In this document: piece by piece, positions 1-10,071 of the stretch
How positions within the stretch are numbered: the stretch's first letter is position 1
Layout of the letters: each line of letters begins with the position of its first letter
From: Protostelium mycophagum
Taxonomy: Eukaryota > Evosea > Variosea > Protosteliida > Protosteliaceae
Direction: 5' to 3'
DNA: 61,788 nt
Assembly (NCBI GenBank): GCA_002081555.1
Contig: MZNV01000072.1
Coordinates: forward strand, 1 to 61,788
Translations under genes and position numbers: made by a program
The notes under the pieces: model-generated
Seen by the model: only the letters and a program-made list of their open reading frames with translations
Told to the model about the DNA's origin: nothing
The model's database searches: none

Positions 1-1241
1 TGTAGTGCAGAACATTGCATCAGATGGCTGGTGGCACATAAAGGTTTTAGAAGGTTGTGCTCAAGAAAAACAGACAGAGAACCTGATTTGAATGTCAATG
101 ATGACAACATTGATGTTAAGGTGATGTACAAAAATAATTTATTTGTGTCTTTATTTAAAGTTGCAGGCTGAACAAGAACAAGAAGAAGAAGAATTGCGGC
201 CTGCCAAGACTGCAAGACCTAAGAAATCATCAAAATCACCAGTCCAAAAAACTACAAAGCCTACTAAGCCCGCTAAGCAGGTGTGATAAATGAACAATAA
301 TGAAAAGTCAAACTTATTTTTTATTTATAGATCAGCTCAGCACAAGCAGTGCTGAACTACTCTGCAACATCACAAAAATTTCAAGGCATCACTGGAATAC
401 TGTGTGTTGCTTTTGAGAAGCTTATGTGCCGTCAACACGACAGTTTTCAACAACATGGAAATCAAAAACTCAATGTTTCAGAGCGTGTCCTACTTGTTCT
501 GATGGGTTTACGACAGGATCCAAAACTTATTTTTTATTTATAGATCAGCTCAGCACAAGCAGTGCTGAACTACTCTGCAACATCACAAAAATTTCAAGAC
601 ATCACTGGAATACCGCGTGTTGCTTTTGAGGAGCTTGTGCGCCGTCGACACGGCGGTTTTCAACAACATGGAAATCAAAAACTCAATGTTTCAGAGCGTG
701 TCCTACTTGTTCTGATGGGTTTACGACAGGATCCAGTCTGTCGTCTCATTGCACCAATGTTTCTGATTGAAAAGAGCCAAGCCCAAGCTGTAAGAAAAAT
801 TTACTTATTATTTATTATTGATAATAAATAATGATAATATTCATATATGTTTAGATCTATGAGATTGAGCTTGATTGGCTCTATGAAGATCAGAAGGAAC
901 ACATCTCACCTGGAACAAAGGCAGAACGTGTTCGTGTGTCCAAAGATTTCATCGGCCATCTTTTATCATTTGCTGTCGACGGATCAGAACAACAGATTGG
1001 ACCATTTTCTGGCATGGCTCAACACGGGCTTCCAATTATCCCCACAGGGCCAATTGGGAGTGAGATCTCTCGTGTCCATTCATCACATCGCATGATTGTC
1101 AAAAGAGTCTTTGGTCGTATGAAATCCTGGAAGTCAGTCAGCGGCAAGATGAGACTTCCTCCTGGTGCACAGAAAGGAGAGGGAATGGCAAGACTGAAAG
1201 AGAGACATCACAAGCAATGGACGTTGTGGGTGCCTTTGTGA
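1..1241 (+). mobile_element. Harbinger/IS5-like DNA transposase relic (3' part)
   Basis: Spliced reading frame running in from the left edge. Exons end at the GT after GATGTTAAG (about 120), resume after TTGCAG (about 165), again after TTTATAG (330 and 543), and finally after TTTAG at 853, stopping at 1241. The third exon has a helix-turn-helix-like segment (core ERVLLVLMGLRQDP) as in the N-terminal domain of DDE_Tnp_4 transposases. The last exon ends with VFGRMKSWKSV, like the conserved end of that family. The part that should carry the DDE catalytic core is too short: AVDGSE is followed almost at once by the C-terminal motif, so the copy looks internally deleted. A 213-bp tandem duplication brings a second acceptor and an in-frame stop if both copies are read. 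Family assignment rests on weak motifs; a domesticated host gene is possible. Confidence 0.45.
310..735 (+). repeat. 213-bp tandem duplication (two copies)
   Basis: Copy 1 (310-522) and copy 2 (523-735) begin with the same AAACTTATTTTTTATTTATAG and continue through the same coding segment, differing at about a dozen positions. The unit is a multiple of three and includes the intron acceptor TTTATAG plus the exon behind it. Either acceptor could be used, giving alternative first halves of the same exon. Reading through both copies meets the TAG of the second acceptor, so only one copy can be translated. Confidence 0.85.
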
Positions 1242-1544
1242 ACCAATTTGTGCAACTTTTATAAAAAGGTTACCTCGTATGATCGATCATACGTGAGCCT
1301 TGTTCTGATTTCCTATGATCAAACTTTCGTGGTTTCGATCATAGGTCTTGTGCGTTCGATCGAAGATCTCCTCACTTTTTCTAATTTGCCTTTGATCATA
1401 CCCCAAAAAAATTCGATTTTGAGGACTTTTCTTCAATCGAATCCATACGTATATTTAATCTTAAGTCGGTTCATTTTGGTAAAGTGGCATTCAGAAAAAT
1501 AGTGAATTTTCTCTGGCGCTTTGACCACAATAAATATTTTACGA
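1242..1544. other. Spacer with a cluster of palindromes
   Basis: No gene seen. It holds a perfect 18-bp palindrome, CGTATGATCGATCATACG (1276-1293), and a 9-bp-stem inverted repeat CCTATGATC/GATCATAGG (1312-1320 and 1337-1345), plus further GATCATA and TCGAT fragments. It may be the promoter of the SAP gene or the 3' end of the transposon relic. Confidence 0.6.
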
Positions 1545-1982
1545 ATGCTCGAAGACAACATTCCTACTGTTCAAGAAATATTCGATCGTGCAACTGTGCA
1601 TAGATTAAACCCCTCATCCTTGCCTCACGAAATGGGCTTCACATTATCTGATTTGCAAGCTGCTTATCCTGAAGAAGAAGCTAAATGGGAAAATATTAGC
1701 AGAAGACTGGTGGAATTGTGGGATCACGCTTTGCCAAAAGAAAGAAAGGTAATGTTTTTGCAAACTTGGTTTAATCTTTCTCAGATCTATGAAGATATAC
1801 ATGAACGAGCTATTCAGAATTTGAATAAGAGAGAGCCAACAGAAGAAGAAAGACTCAGGGAGAATTATGGTGTATTGAGTTACCAACAATTGAGAGGATT
1901 TTTGAAAACTATAAATCTACCAGCAAATGGGAAAAAGACAGAACTTCTAGAACGTTTGATCAAAGCAAAGCTCGACAGATAG
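1545..1982 (+). CDS. SAP-domain protein
   Basis: Open frame of 145 codons from the first ATG (1545) of a longer frame. The last 35 residues (LSYQQLRGFLKTINLP then ...TELLERLI) fit a SAP motif, a helix-extended-helix DNA/RNA-binding fold of nuclear proteins. The rest is charged and helical. Positions 1749-1784 look like a 36-nt in-frame intron (GTAATG...TCTCAG); removing it joins PKERK to IYEDIHERA and leaves the frame intact, so two isoforms are possible. Probably a nucleic-acid-binding nuclear protein; the specific role is unknown. Confidence 0.65.
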   Translation: MLEDNIPTVQEIFDRATVHRLNPSSLPHEMGFTLSDLQAAYPEEEAKWENISRRLVELWDHALPKERKVMFLQTWFNLSQIYEDIHERAIQNLNKREPTEEERLRENYGVLSYQQLRGFLKTINLPANGKKTELLERLIKAKLDR

Positions 1983-2457
1983 AATATAAAGCATCAATGA
2001 TTTTGTGTTTATCAAATTCATTCGAAGTAGCGAAAATTTATCTTGTTTGAACCAGGATACTGAGATAATGTATTGGGAGTCAGCAAATCTTCTATGATTT
2101 CTCCCTATTCATATTCTCTTTTAACAGATTCTTTAGAGGCTTAACCACTTTCACATTACTATTTGTTTGCCACACAATTCTTCTAAAGAAGCTGTGATAC
2201 TTTTTTGTTTCGCTTCTATTTGTTATGCTCTCGCCAAGAGCGATTTATATATTGCAAAGGGTAGAAAGATGAGGAGTAACCCTCATAATGTCTCCTAAAA
2301 TGTTACTTTGTATGCCACATTGCCGCTAACACAGGATTTGGTTTTGGAAACTGTTCAAATAAATAAAACATCGACATAACGCTCCTTCTCTTTGGTGACA
2401 TTTCATGTACGCAGGTTGTTTTTACGATAATCCACCCTTGGCGTTGTCAACAGTGGA
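1983..2457. other. Intergenic, no feature seen
   Basis: AT-rich sequence between the SAP gene and the inverted-repeat segment. I see no convincing ORF or RNA gene. AATAAA at 2360 and similar strings could serve as polyadenylation signals. Confidence 0.5.
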
Positions 2458-4171
2458 AATAGCGGTTAACGCAGATCTCCGATATCATCTGCGGTAAGAA
2501 GTGCAACTTTTGCTTTACCGCTATTTCCGATCCCGGTGTTTGTGACGCAATGTACTGTGAATGTGAATTGCTGGCATAGATATTTCCTTCCAGCTGGATT
2601 TGATGGGATGTAGCAGCAAGTGCCTCACAGCCCAGTTTTATCAGATTGAGTTCTGAACTTTTTGTATTTGTTTTTCACACCTTTTATTTGTTTATCACTT
2701 GTCCCTATTGCAAGAGTGAGCCATTAGTCATTGTTTATTATAATTACCATGTATTATAGATTCCTGGAGTACAACCCACTGCAACTGCATAAAACCATTG
2801 TTTGGAAGGCATGATTGTGTTGCGGCATGTTTCATAGTGATGAAACGTTAGTTGTCAACACAGTTATTGACATGTCAGAACAATGTTCTGTTACGGTCCT
2901 GTTCCAATTTTGTTTTGTCACTCTTTAAGAACAAACTATAGGATAATGTTTTATTGTTTCCTGGACAGCAGAGATAATTTCATACGTCATTATTCCATCT
3001 GACTCGATTTTTTAGAAGAGATTATGTAATTCAGTTGAGGGTGATGATAAAGTTTCTTGAGTTTGTTTATTCTACAAGAAATAGCACTAGAAATAAATAT
3101 GAATGCTTTTATCAGGCAAGGGTTTCATATAGATACCATTGGAATTCTCCATTCACTTGTTGGAAGGTTCAAACATGCCTAAGAATAGATTAAACTTAAC
3201 ACACAAATGAAATCCACCTGAGTGAATCTAGGATTGATGTTCTCTTGTCCAATAAACAGACAATTGTTCTTATGACCCAAATTGCAGGCAGTTGTTGAAG
3301 TACTGTTTGTGATGGGATTGTTGACAATTCTATATATCATTGCTTGGCAATCTCTATATGTCTGAGAGTCACATACTGCATTGAGTATATTGACATTATT
3401 AATCAGTTCAATGCTCTGCAGACAACTTTTTGTCACATCTTTGAGGGCACTTGACATCCTGGATCATTTTAGTAAAATTCAAATGTGATACTTGTACCAT
3501 TATGTCATCAAGATTTCCAATATTATCAATAGGTATGGTTGTGATATTAGAGTTGTTGAAAAACCAGCAGTTGTATTGTTTACAATTGTTACAAATATAT
3601 GTCTTACTGACACTTCTATTAGTTCCTTGAATAGTTATAGAAAGAGTGAGGTTGTCTCTGACTGTGGCTTTCTGTCTTATTGTATAAGGACGGTTCTGGT
3701 TGTCACGGTAGCTGATGACTCTAAAAAAAATCAATCATTGTAAGAAGACCAGATTATACTGACTTATAATAGTCATCAGTGTAGATTGTTAAATTAATTC
3801 CATTTGGTGGTATCAAAGGTGTTGATTGGAGAATCTGTGAACCATCTGAGGACTATGTTCTGAATGAATTTTGGGTGCCTACAGTCCGATCTACTAATTG
3901 AATGTTGTCTAAAGGCCAATTTGCAGCTTTCAGAGGAGGATGCCCTTGTATTGATAACTAAATCTATCTTTCCAATGACTAGTTTTAATACATCCCCTAA
4001 GAGAGGTGTAGGTATGGGTATCTCAAGTACACTGTTGGAAGGGAAGGTAACAAGACTGTCCTTGGATAACGTCGTTGCGTCGTCACAAACATTGGGATCG
4101 GAAATAGCAGTTAAAGCGAAAGTTGCGCTTCTTACCGCAGATCATATCGGAGATCTGCGTTAGCCGCTATT
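2458..4171. mobile_element. 1.7-kb segment with inverted-repeat ends
   Basis: About 90 bases at the left end (AATAGCGGTTAACGCAGATC..., 2458-2552) reappear reverse-complemented at the right end (about 4072-4171, ending ...AGATCTGCGTTAGCCGCTATT). They differ at scattered positions and by a small indel. A third copy, in the right-end orientation, lies at 5333-5412. This layout fits a terminal-inverted-repeat element or repeated inverted duplications. I cannot see a clear target-site duplication. The minus strand inside carries a spliced reading frame for a Cys/Asn-rich protein, listed separately; no transposase was recognised, so the element would be non-autonomous or mobilised in trans. Confidence 0.55.
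3190..4110 (-). CDS. Cys/Asn-rich, possibly extracellular protein inside the inverted repeats
   Basis: Minus-strand frame reading from the right inverted repeat leftward. A first exon contains AISDPNVCDDATT and then hydrophobic and proline-rich stretches (VLEIPIPTPLLGDV). Middle exons follow a TTTTTTTTAG acceptor (about 3720) and contain YICNNCKQYNCWFF. A last exon has paired cysteines and several N-x-S/T sites. N-glycosylation sites and spaced cysteines suggest a secreted or surface protein, but no signal peptide or start codon is secure because the 5' end lies in the repeat. The left inverted repeat carries the same AISDPxVCD coding words, so the repeat includes part of the gene. No family recognised. 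Confidence 0.35.
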
Positions 4172-4242
4172 AGAGGGACGGCAAACAGCAAAAAAAATAA
4201 AAAATAAAATTGCAACTTTAATTGATATTTATTTCTGTTCTT

Positions 4243-5105
4243 TTTTGTGGGAACGAGGCAAGGCCACAAGGGTATTATTAGAAAGTGTAATTACTTACAC
4301 GAGAAGGAATAGAGAGAGAGATAACAAAAACAAAGAGAAGAGGTAAACTCAAAGACGCGTCCTGTTTCAGGACGTTGCGCTTCAAGTGTTTTATTACTCG
4401 GCCATAACGGCCGTTCCATGAACACTTGAATCTTCCTAATTTCCGCGTCGCGCGTTGTAAACGCGCACGCGTAACTTTGCGAACTTTAATAAATAAACAA
4501 CAACGTTGATTTAAACGTCGTTGCGACTTACAAATAAATTATATTAATTTTATTCGTTCTTGCATGTCATTGATGCCTGACAAGCGCTGAGCTTTGGCAA
4601 ATCCAGCATTGTAGACAAGCGACTAATTGCACCCGCCATTCCAATCCTATCTACAACGAAACAACTCTTAATAAAACCTCAGTCTGTCTGAAGAGACAGA
4701 GTTGAGACCACAGTAGCGTTTTGACTTCTTTATTTCTTTACTGCTCCTGCATTCCATTCCTGCCGTCTCTGAGATTGAGACAACAGTGTACACTACTTAG
4801 GTAGTGTCCAGGGAGACAATGTCAGGCATTGATGACATAAAAGTACAAATAAATTTATATAATTTATTCGCAAGTTATTTCAACATTTTAATCAACGTTG
4901 TTGTTTATTTATTAAAATTTGCCAAGTTACGCATGCACAAAGCAGAAATTAGGAAGATTCACATGTTCATGGAACAGCTGTTATGGCTGAGTAATAAAAC
5001 ACTTGAAGTGTCGTCCCAATTAGAGGACAGTCTTTGAGTTTACCTTTTCTCTCTGTTGTTAGTTTTTTCTCTATTCTCTTTTTGTGTAAGTAATACACAT
5101 AGTTA
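4243..5105. mobile_element. Foldback (long inverted repeat) element
   Basis: The left arm (about 4285-4584) and right arm (about 4815-5100) are reverse complements over roughly 280 bases with perhaps 15-20 percent divergence, separated by a loop of about 230 bases. Shared blocks include TTCAAGTGTTTTATTACTC, AATCTTCCTAATTTC and AATAAATAAACAACAACG. The outer ends read TACTTACAC on both arms. The left arm has an extra GC-rich block (GCGCGTTGTAAACGCGC) that is absent from the right arm; a related fragment recurs near 5552-5590. No transposase ORF is present. The 77-codon frame at 4804-5037 is only the right arm read through. Confidence 0.75.
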
Positions 5106-5240
5106 TGTGCATATTAAGTAGCACAAAAACAATGGATAATTTTAATTGACAGATTATAGTTGGTATTTTTGTGTGTGTATTACAATTCTTACTGGAGGAA
5201 CTTAATTGGAATTTTGCAAAATTGGGCTGGACCAAGTTAT

Positions 5241-5316
5241 CCGCATTCCAAACAATTCAATGCGGACATATCTGCATTCTGAACAATTCAATGTAGACAC
5301 ATCTGCATTCTAAACT
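5241..5316. repeat. 31-bp tandem repeat, about 2.4 copies
   Basis: Unit GCATTCC(T)AAACAATTCAATG(C/T)(G/A)GACA(T/C)AT is repeated from 5241, with a truncated third copy ending near 5316. It directly precedes the third copy of the inverted-repeat end. Confidence 0.6.
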
Positions 5317-5332
5317 GCTAAATTGACTTTAT

Positions 5333-5412
5333 TTTCGTTGCGTCGTCTCGTTAAAGCGAAAGTTGGGCTTCTTACCGCAGATGATATTGGAGATCTACAT
5401 TAACCGCTATTT
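5333..5412. repeat. Third copy of the 2458-4171 terminal repeat
   Basis: Bases CGTTGCGTCGTC...TTAACCGCTATT repeat the right end of the 1.7-kb segment in the same orientation, but lack the block ACAAACATTGGGATCGGAAA. It could be a solo end or a rearranged copy, and shows that the repeat exists beyond one element. Confidence 0.7.
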
Positions 5413-5618
5413 TTATTGAATTTTGGGGTAATTTTGTACCATTGAGGACATATGAACCCCTATCCCCAGCCTGCTCTTCTTTGATAGACTCTCAGATACC
5501 ATCCTCCCTCCGTTGTAATCTTGATACATAATCCAAAGGCTGCCTCCAGGAGAGAGCGAGTTGTAAACGCGCTCATTTACGTTGCGAATAAACGTTTTTG
5601 TGGAACCATTGCACATTG

Positions 5619-6978
5619 ATGGACGGCGCAAAGATCAGGAGTGACGGCTTCCCCACTTCTTCTCTTGTGGCGTTGAAGTTCCTTAACAACAAATGGACTC
5701 AATATAATGTAGGCTGATCATTAATTTTGTTTTGAAATTCAATTAGGATCCAGAGTGGGACTCGATCATTTTGGCAGATCAAAGAGGATCACATTCTTCT
5801 TTGAAACTATTGACTTGGAATGTCTGGTTTGGAGAGGCCGCGGAGTTGCGCCATCCTCATCTTTTAAACATCGTCAAGAAAGAAGAACCTGTCAGTAGTT
5901 CATTTCTGTTGTGCGATCTGATGTCCATAGGACTTTATCGCTTTCCAAGAGTGCAAGAGGGATTTTCTGTGGCTTTTGCGGGAACAAAGCTGGGTCAGAG
6001 AAAAATACTACATCACAGGCATACAAGAGAAGAAATGGGTATTTTAATTGTACATTTCCTCAAAAACCTCAACTCTCTTGGAAGCAAAAGCAATGCAGCA
6101 AAATTATTTACTTGAATACGTTACGGTATATTCACATGTTTCAGACTGCTTGGTACTCTTGTGTTCTCTTGTCAAAATTCCCGCCAAAAGACAATTTCGA
6201 AAAACAAAAATTTCCTAGTAATCAGAGCCGGTCACTTTTGTATGGAATCTTCAATGTAGACGGTGAAGAGATTGCAGTGGCAACTTGTCATTTGGAATCA
6301 CTTCCACAATATAAGAATTACAGAAAAGCTCAGGCGAGTCATCAACACGAATTTTCGTCCTCACTACCACTATCGTTTACACCGTTGTAGATGAAGATTG
6401 CGTTTCGAAAATTTGAGACAGCAAGTTCCATTATCATGGGCGATTTCAATTTTGGTGATGGTGAGGAAAATTTCCAAGTGAGCAGAATTATTTCGTTGAA
6501 TATGTTGACGTCTAAAGATTCAAACAATATCACGCATGACGGCACCAATAACCGTGTTCTCATCAAGATTGACCACATGCAATGTTAATAAATATAACTA
6601 GGTTCCAGAAACATATAAAGATGCTTGGTTAGAAGTACACAAGAATTCTGAGGACGAGGCACTTTTAAACGGTTTCACTTTTGATCACAAAAAGGCAATT
6701 GTAGATTGACGTAAAGAAATCTCACTGAAATTTCACAGAACCACATGATATCAGAGCCGTGGCCGGGCAGCCGTCTCGACAGGATTTTTATAAAATCTAC
6801 GAATTGGGAGGTGAAAAGTGATCTATTTTTGGAGCAAGAGAAATTGATTGTAGATACAGGTTTCACAGATCAACATGATTGGTCAAGAATTGATTACAGG
6901 GGACCCAGCCGATATCTTACCAAGTGACCACTTTGGGTAGACGTACAAGTTGTTCACAGTTTATTTTTAAGGATTTGA
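5619..6978 (+). CDS. TDP2-like endonuclease/exonuclease/phosphatase-family phosphodiesterase
   Basis: Nine exons (5619-5708, 5747-5890, 5931-6038, 6145-6333, 6391-6477, 6602-6700, 6739-6859, 6909-6936, 6960-6978) give 294 aa with every junction in frame. Landmarks of the Mg-dependent EEP fold appear in order: LLTWNVWFG, FIAFQE (catalytic Glu), SKFP, VATCHLES, IIMGDFNFGD, KDAWLEV, SRLDRIF and the terminal SDHFGLFL. This set and order match tyrosyl-DNA phosphodiesterase 2, which removes 5'-phosphotyrosine adducts left by topoisomerase II; the N-terminal UBA region of animal TDP2 is missing or unrecognised. The intron at 6334 begins GC rather than GT (CAG|GCGAGT). The ATG is the first in frame after the repeat block. 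A related EEP enzyme of other specificity cannot be excluded. Confidence 0.85.
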
Positions 6979-7412
6979 GTCCAAGTCTCTCTGGCTCCAG
7001 ATTGACTTCTGCCAAAAAGTTTCTGTTGGCTTTTTCTTCAAAGACGTATTGAAGAGGCTAGGCTATCTTGTATATTGGTTCGACGTGCCAGTACTATAGA
7101 AATGGAATGACAAGTGTAAATAAATATAGTGATACTTGAAACTGTTCTGTCCGAATATTCATTTTAATTAGACGGGACAACCTTATTTAGGTTGGTAAAA
7201 ATACCAAGCGGCAATTGTGTGGTTATGAGATGTGGAATATGCTTTTTAATTATATATTTTTTGCTGTAAATAAATACTGTTTATTTAATACAAACGCAAC
7301 ATCAATTTTTATGGAGAAATCAAATCGTATCACCAGCGATCTTTCCTTGAAATTTATTCACAAATATACAATTTCCCGCCTTGAAAAATCTCAAACTACT
7401 GGATGACGTCAT
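6979..7412. other. Convergent intergenic region
   Basis: Between the 3' ends of the TDP2-like and CUE-MJ1316 genes. Several AATAAA-type strings (for example near 7119 and 7266) fit polyadenylation of both genes. No further gene seen. Confidence 0.5.
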
Positions 7413-8083
7413 CTATGCCGCTGGTGACGTGTGCTCTGGTAGTCTGATTGTCTTGGTCTGCCTCGACCATATGATGTCGTTCTGTGATGTCTTGAAATGT
7501 CGCACTCTGTGCCATGGAATGAATGTCTCGCCGACAAGATCACGTGTGTCCGCAAAGGCTTCGTATGCTATCTACAATCCATCAGGAAATTCAAAAATGT
7601 ACAAAAGATTTTATTTGTGAGCAAAGTTCGAAGAATCTTTGGGATTATTTTAAATGATTCAAAAATTTATAAATTTTTGTGGACTGACCTCTTGAACGCC
7701 AAGGAATCTGTCTTCGTATCCAATGATGATCCCTGTTCTGTTGACAGACATGTCCCATCTCAGTCGGTTATACACTTCTTCTGCCATCTTCCCCGCCACT
7801 TTGGGCTTCTCCTGCTCCCCCACTGAGGTGTTGGTTTTCTTTGTCTTTGCGGCTCTAAGCTGTGCTAAGAGTGGCTCTGCCTGCTGATGATCTCCTCTAC
7901 ATAAATCGACCACTGCTTTCTCGGCAGAATAACCACTTGTCTTATAGACACTCCAGATCATCGTTTCATTAATCTAAACAAGGTTTCAGTGTGATCTTAA
8001 CAGTGAATGATTTGTTTTTTCACCTCCGGAAACAGCTCTTTCAATTGATTTGTGTCTTTCTCTTTCATCGAAGTGCGTGGCAT
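7413..8083 (-). CDS. CUE domain plus MJ1316 (DUF504) protein
   Basis: Three exons (8083-8024, 7973-7689, 7571-7413) give about 167 aa, all junctions phase 0. Residues 13-50 (LKELFPEINETMIWSVYKTS...) fit a CUE ubiquitin-binding helix bundle. Residues 85-160 carry VYNRLRWD, IIGYEDRF, IPWHRVRHF and IIWSR, the hallmark of the MJ1316/DUF504 domain, proposed in the literature to recognise RNA cyclic-phosphate ends. The combination suggests a link between ubiquitin signalling and RNA end processing, but no enzyme domain is present. The TGACGTCA palindrome overlaps the stop region (7404-7411). The start is the only upstream ATG that yields the full CUE helix. Confidence 0.8.
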
Positions 8084-9312
8084 GATCTTCTCTTCTTCTC
8101 GCTGCTAATGTAACTGATGTTATTGCCTGACTGTTGAGGACTTTGTATCTGTTTTCTTTTCTTCTTTACCCATCCTGTCGGTGCGCTGAAAGAAGACGGT
8201 TCGGATAATTCTGTTTCCGGTTTTTCATTCCTGATGTTTTCCGGAAACTTCTTGTTCCCTCAGACGCTGAGGATCTCACCGGTAGTTGACCAGCTTTGGA
8301 ATTACAACAACAGCTAATTGTGATTGTCGCTTGTAAGATAGGTGAAACAAAAGCAGGGTGAGGAGCTGTATTACCGCTCAAAGTCAACTCCAGGATGTAT
8401 GTGCGAAATGTTATTAATATGGAAAAAATTTGACACAACCTCGATGAACTTTGACACATCGCCGGACACTGACACAATCCCGGTACTCTCTGACACGCCC
8501 CCGATTGTCAACAATGTTGTTCCCAAGTTCTTTGACCGCAGCGACAATTCTTCCAAATCCCAGCAGTACTCTTCTTTACTCCGGACGCGAAACACCTCGC
8601 TCAATGAAAAATTAATCCTGATAGCCGTGTAAAAAATCTGACACGATTCAATTCTTGGCATCTACCGCTAAAACGTACAGAAGGCATAAAGTCTCAGTTA
8701 AATGTACTCTTTTCACTCTTTAGAGGTTTTACTCTACAGCAATGTAAACATCTCGTTGCCAATTTTGTTCGGTGTTTAGCTTGGTACAGTCTCATAGCCA
8801 AGTTTCTCCTGTACAGATCTAAACAAAGGTGCTTGTGTACTGAATTCAGTGAAATCTTTGAAAGATTTTCATCGACAATCGTAAACGTATCGTAAGGGGC
8901 CGAACAATTCAAATCTGCATATGTTTCTCAGCCTTCTTGCAAGATCCGAAGAATAATTCTGGTTTTGAGCGCCCCACTGACTTTTTGACAAGCCATTGGC
9001 TGTTCATCGAAATGGACGTCCGGTTGCTTACCACGAACAACGCGTAACGTGACATCGGAAAAATTATGTCAGATAGCAAGGATGAAAATCAGACATGTTT
9101 GACACGATGTTTTCCGGGATTCAACGCTTCCTTTTGACCCCGGAGAATTCGTATCTTTGACTCGGACAGTGCTAACGTGACATTGAAGGGTAAGTAACCG
9201 TGTATGAATTTTCCGGAAGTACGTTTTTTTTTTGGATGGGTAAGTTCCTCACTGGTCAGGAATGCGTTCGTTCCAAGCCAAAAACAGTTGTGTGTGGGCA
9301 GAAGAAACCAAG
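8084..9312 (-). other. Region with unresolved minus-strand coding signal
   Basis: Minus-strand frames between 8160 and 8935 look partly coding: a stretch near 8480-8660 contains YCWDLEELSLRSKNLGTTLL and a basic tail near 8110-8200 contains PTGWVKKKRKQ. Acceptor-like TTGTTTAG (8822) and GCTGTAG occur, but I could not join a consistent model. A sorting-nexin or other helical protein was considered and not supported. The 9000-9312 end probably contains the promoter of the Zn2Cys6 gene. Confidence 0.25.
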
Positions 9313-9725
9313 ATGAGAGGAGTACGATCAAAGAAGAGAGCCGTACCATCTTGTGAGGATTGCTATAGGCGTCACAGAACTTGCGGAGAAGGTTTGTACA
9401 CTATCTCTAAATTCTGCTGATATGCATAGTGAGACCGTGCAGTAACTGCATCAAGGGCGGCTTAAAGTGCGTCGAGCGCGAAGATAAAAGGAAAAAGGTT
9501 AAAGAGGTCCCCAAAGAGGTGCACGACTGCGAAGAAGAGTCACCTCGTGCCATATTCCATAAATACCAAGTAGAACCATTGGAGGTCCAAGACTCTCCCC
9601 CAGAAAGTATACAGGAGATAATTTTGCAACAAGAAGAGAATGAGACAATCGACGCCGACATATCGAGTTGGTATGATTCGATAACACTGGCGAAGGAGAT
9701 CCTCGAGAAAAGTTTTGAAAAGTAA
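9313..9725 (+). CDS. Zn(II)2Cys6 binuclear-cluster protein
   Basis: Two exons (9313-9391, 9430-9725) encode 124 aa. Residues 14-40 give C-x2-C-x6-C-x5-C-x2-C-x6-C (CEDCYRRHRTC then CSNCIKGGLKC), an exact Zn2Cys6 cluster with basic residues between Cys2 and Cys3, as in Gal4-type DNA-binding domains. The intron splits the cluster. The rest is acidic (KRKKVKEVPKEV then Glu-rich) and could be an activation or dimer segment; the large fungal transcription-factor domain is absent. Likely a small DNA-binding regulator. The class is best known from fungi but occurs sparsely in amoebae. Confidence 0.8.
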
Positions 9726-10071
9726 AAGATTTGAGTTTGATGGGTCTTCATCACCATCTCTTGGAGACCAACACTTTCTCTGCACTCCGAAATTTCGTTG
9801 CGTAACACGAACACCAATTTCAATCTTAGAAAAAGAAATTGAACACAAGGTTAGACCAGCTTCAGACGAAGGACGTCGAGGCGAGAGATAAGTCGGGGCT
9901 TCATTTGACTTATAAAAGCAGGGCTTGCATCTGTCTCTATTGGCGGAATAATTTGACATCTTCCGATCGTTGTTGGCAGTCGTCATCTCATTGAAATGAA
10001 ACATATTCCTTTTTGGGTTTGAAAATTCTGTTGTGGACGCAGGCGCATCATTGACCTCTCTCTAAGAGGTG
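9726..10071. other. Intergenic, no gene seen
   Basis: About 350 bases between two plus-strand genes. Minus-strand frames here are shadows. Probably the 3' end of the Zn2Cys6 gene and the promoter of the SH3 gene. Confidence 0.4.

Noticed and set aside
3864-4163. 99-codon plus-strand ORF
   Set aside because: It overlaps the inverted repeat and is antisense to a better spliced frame on the minus strand.
4804-5037. 77-codon ORF
   Set aside because: It is the right arm of the foldback element and is not matched by any coding pattern in the left arm.
8371-8661. Sorting-nexin/BAR protein on the minus strand
   Set aside because: Similarity was an impression from one helix; no PX domain or consistent exon chain.
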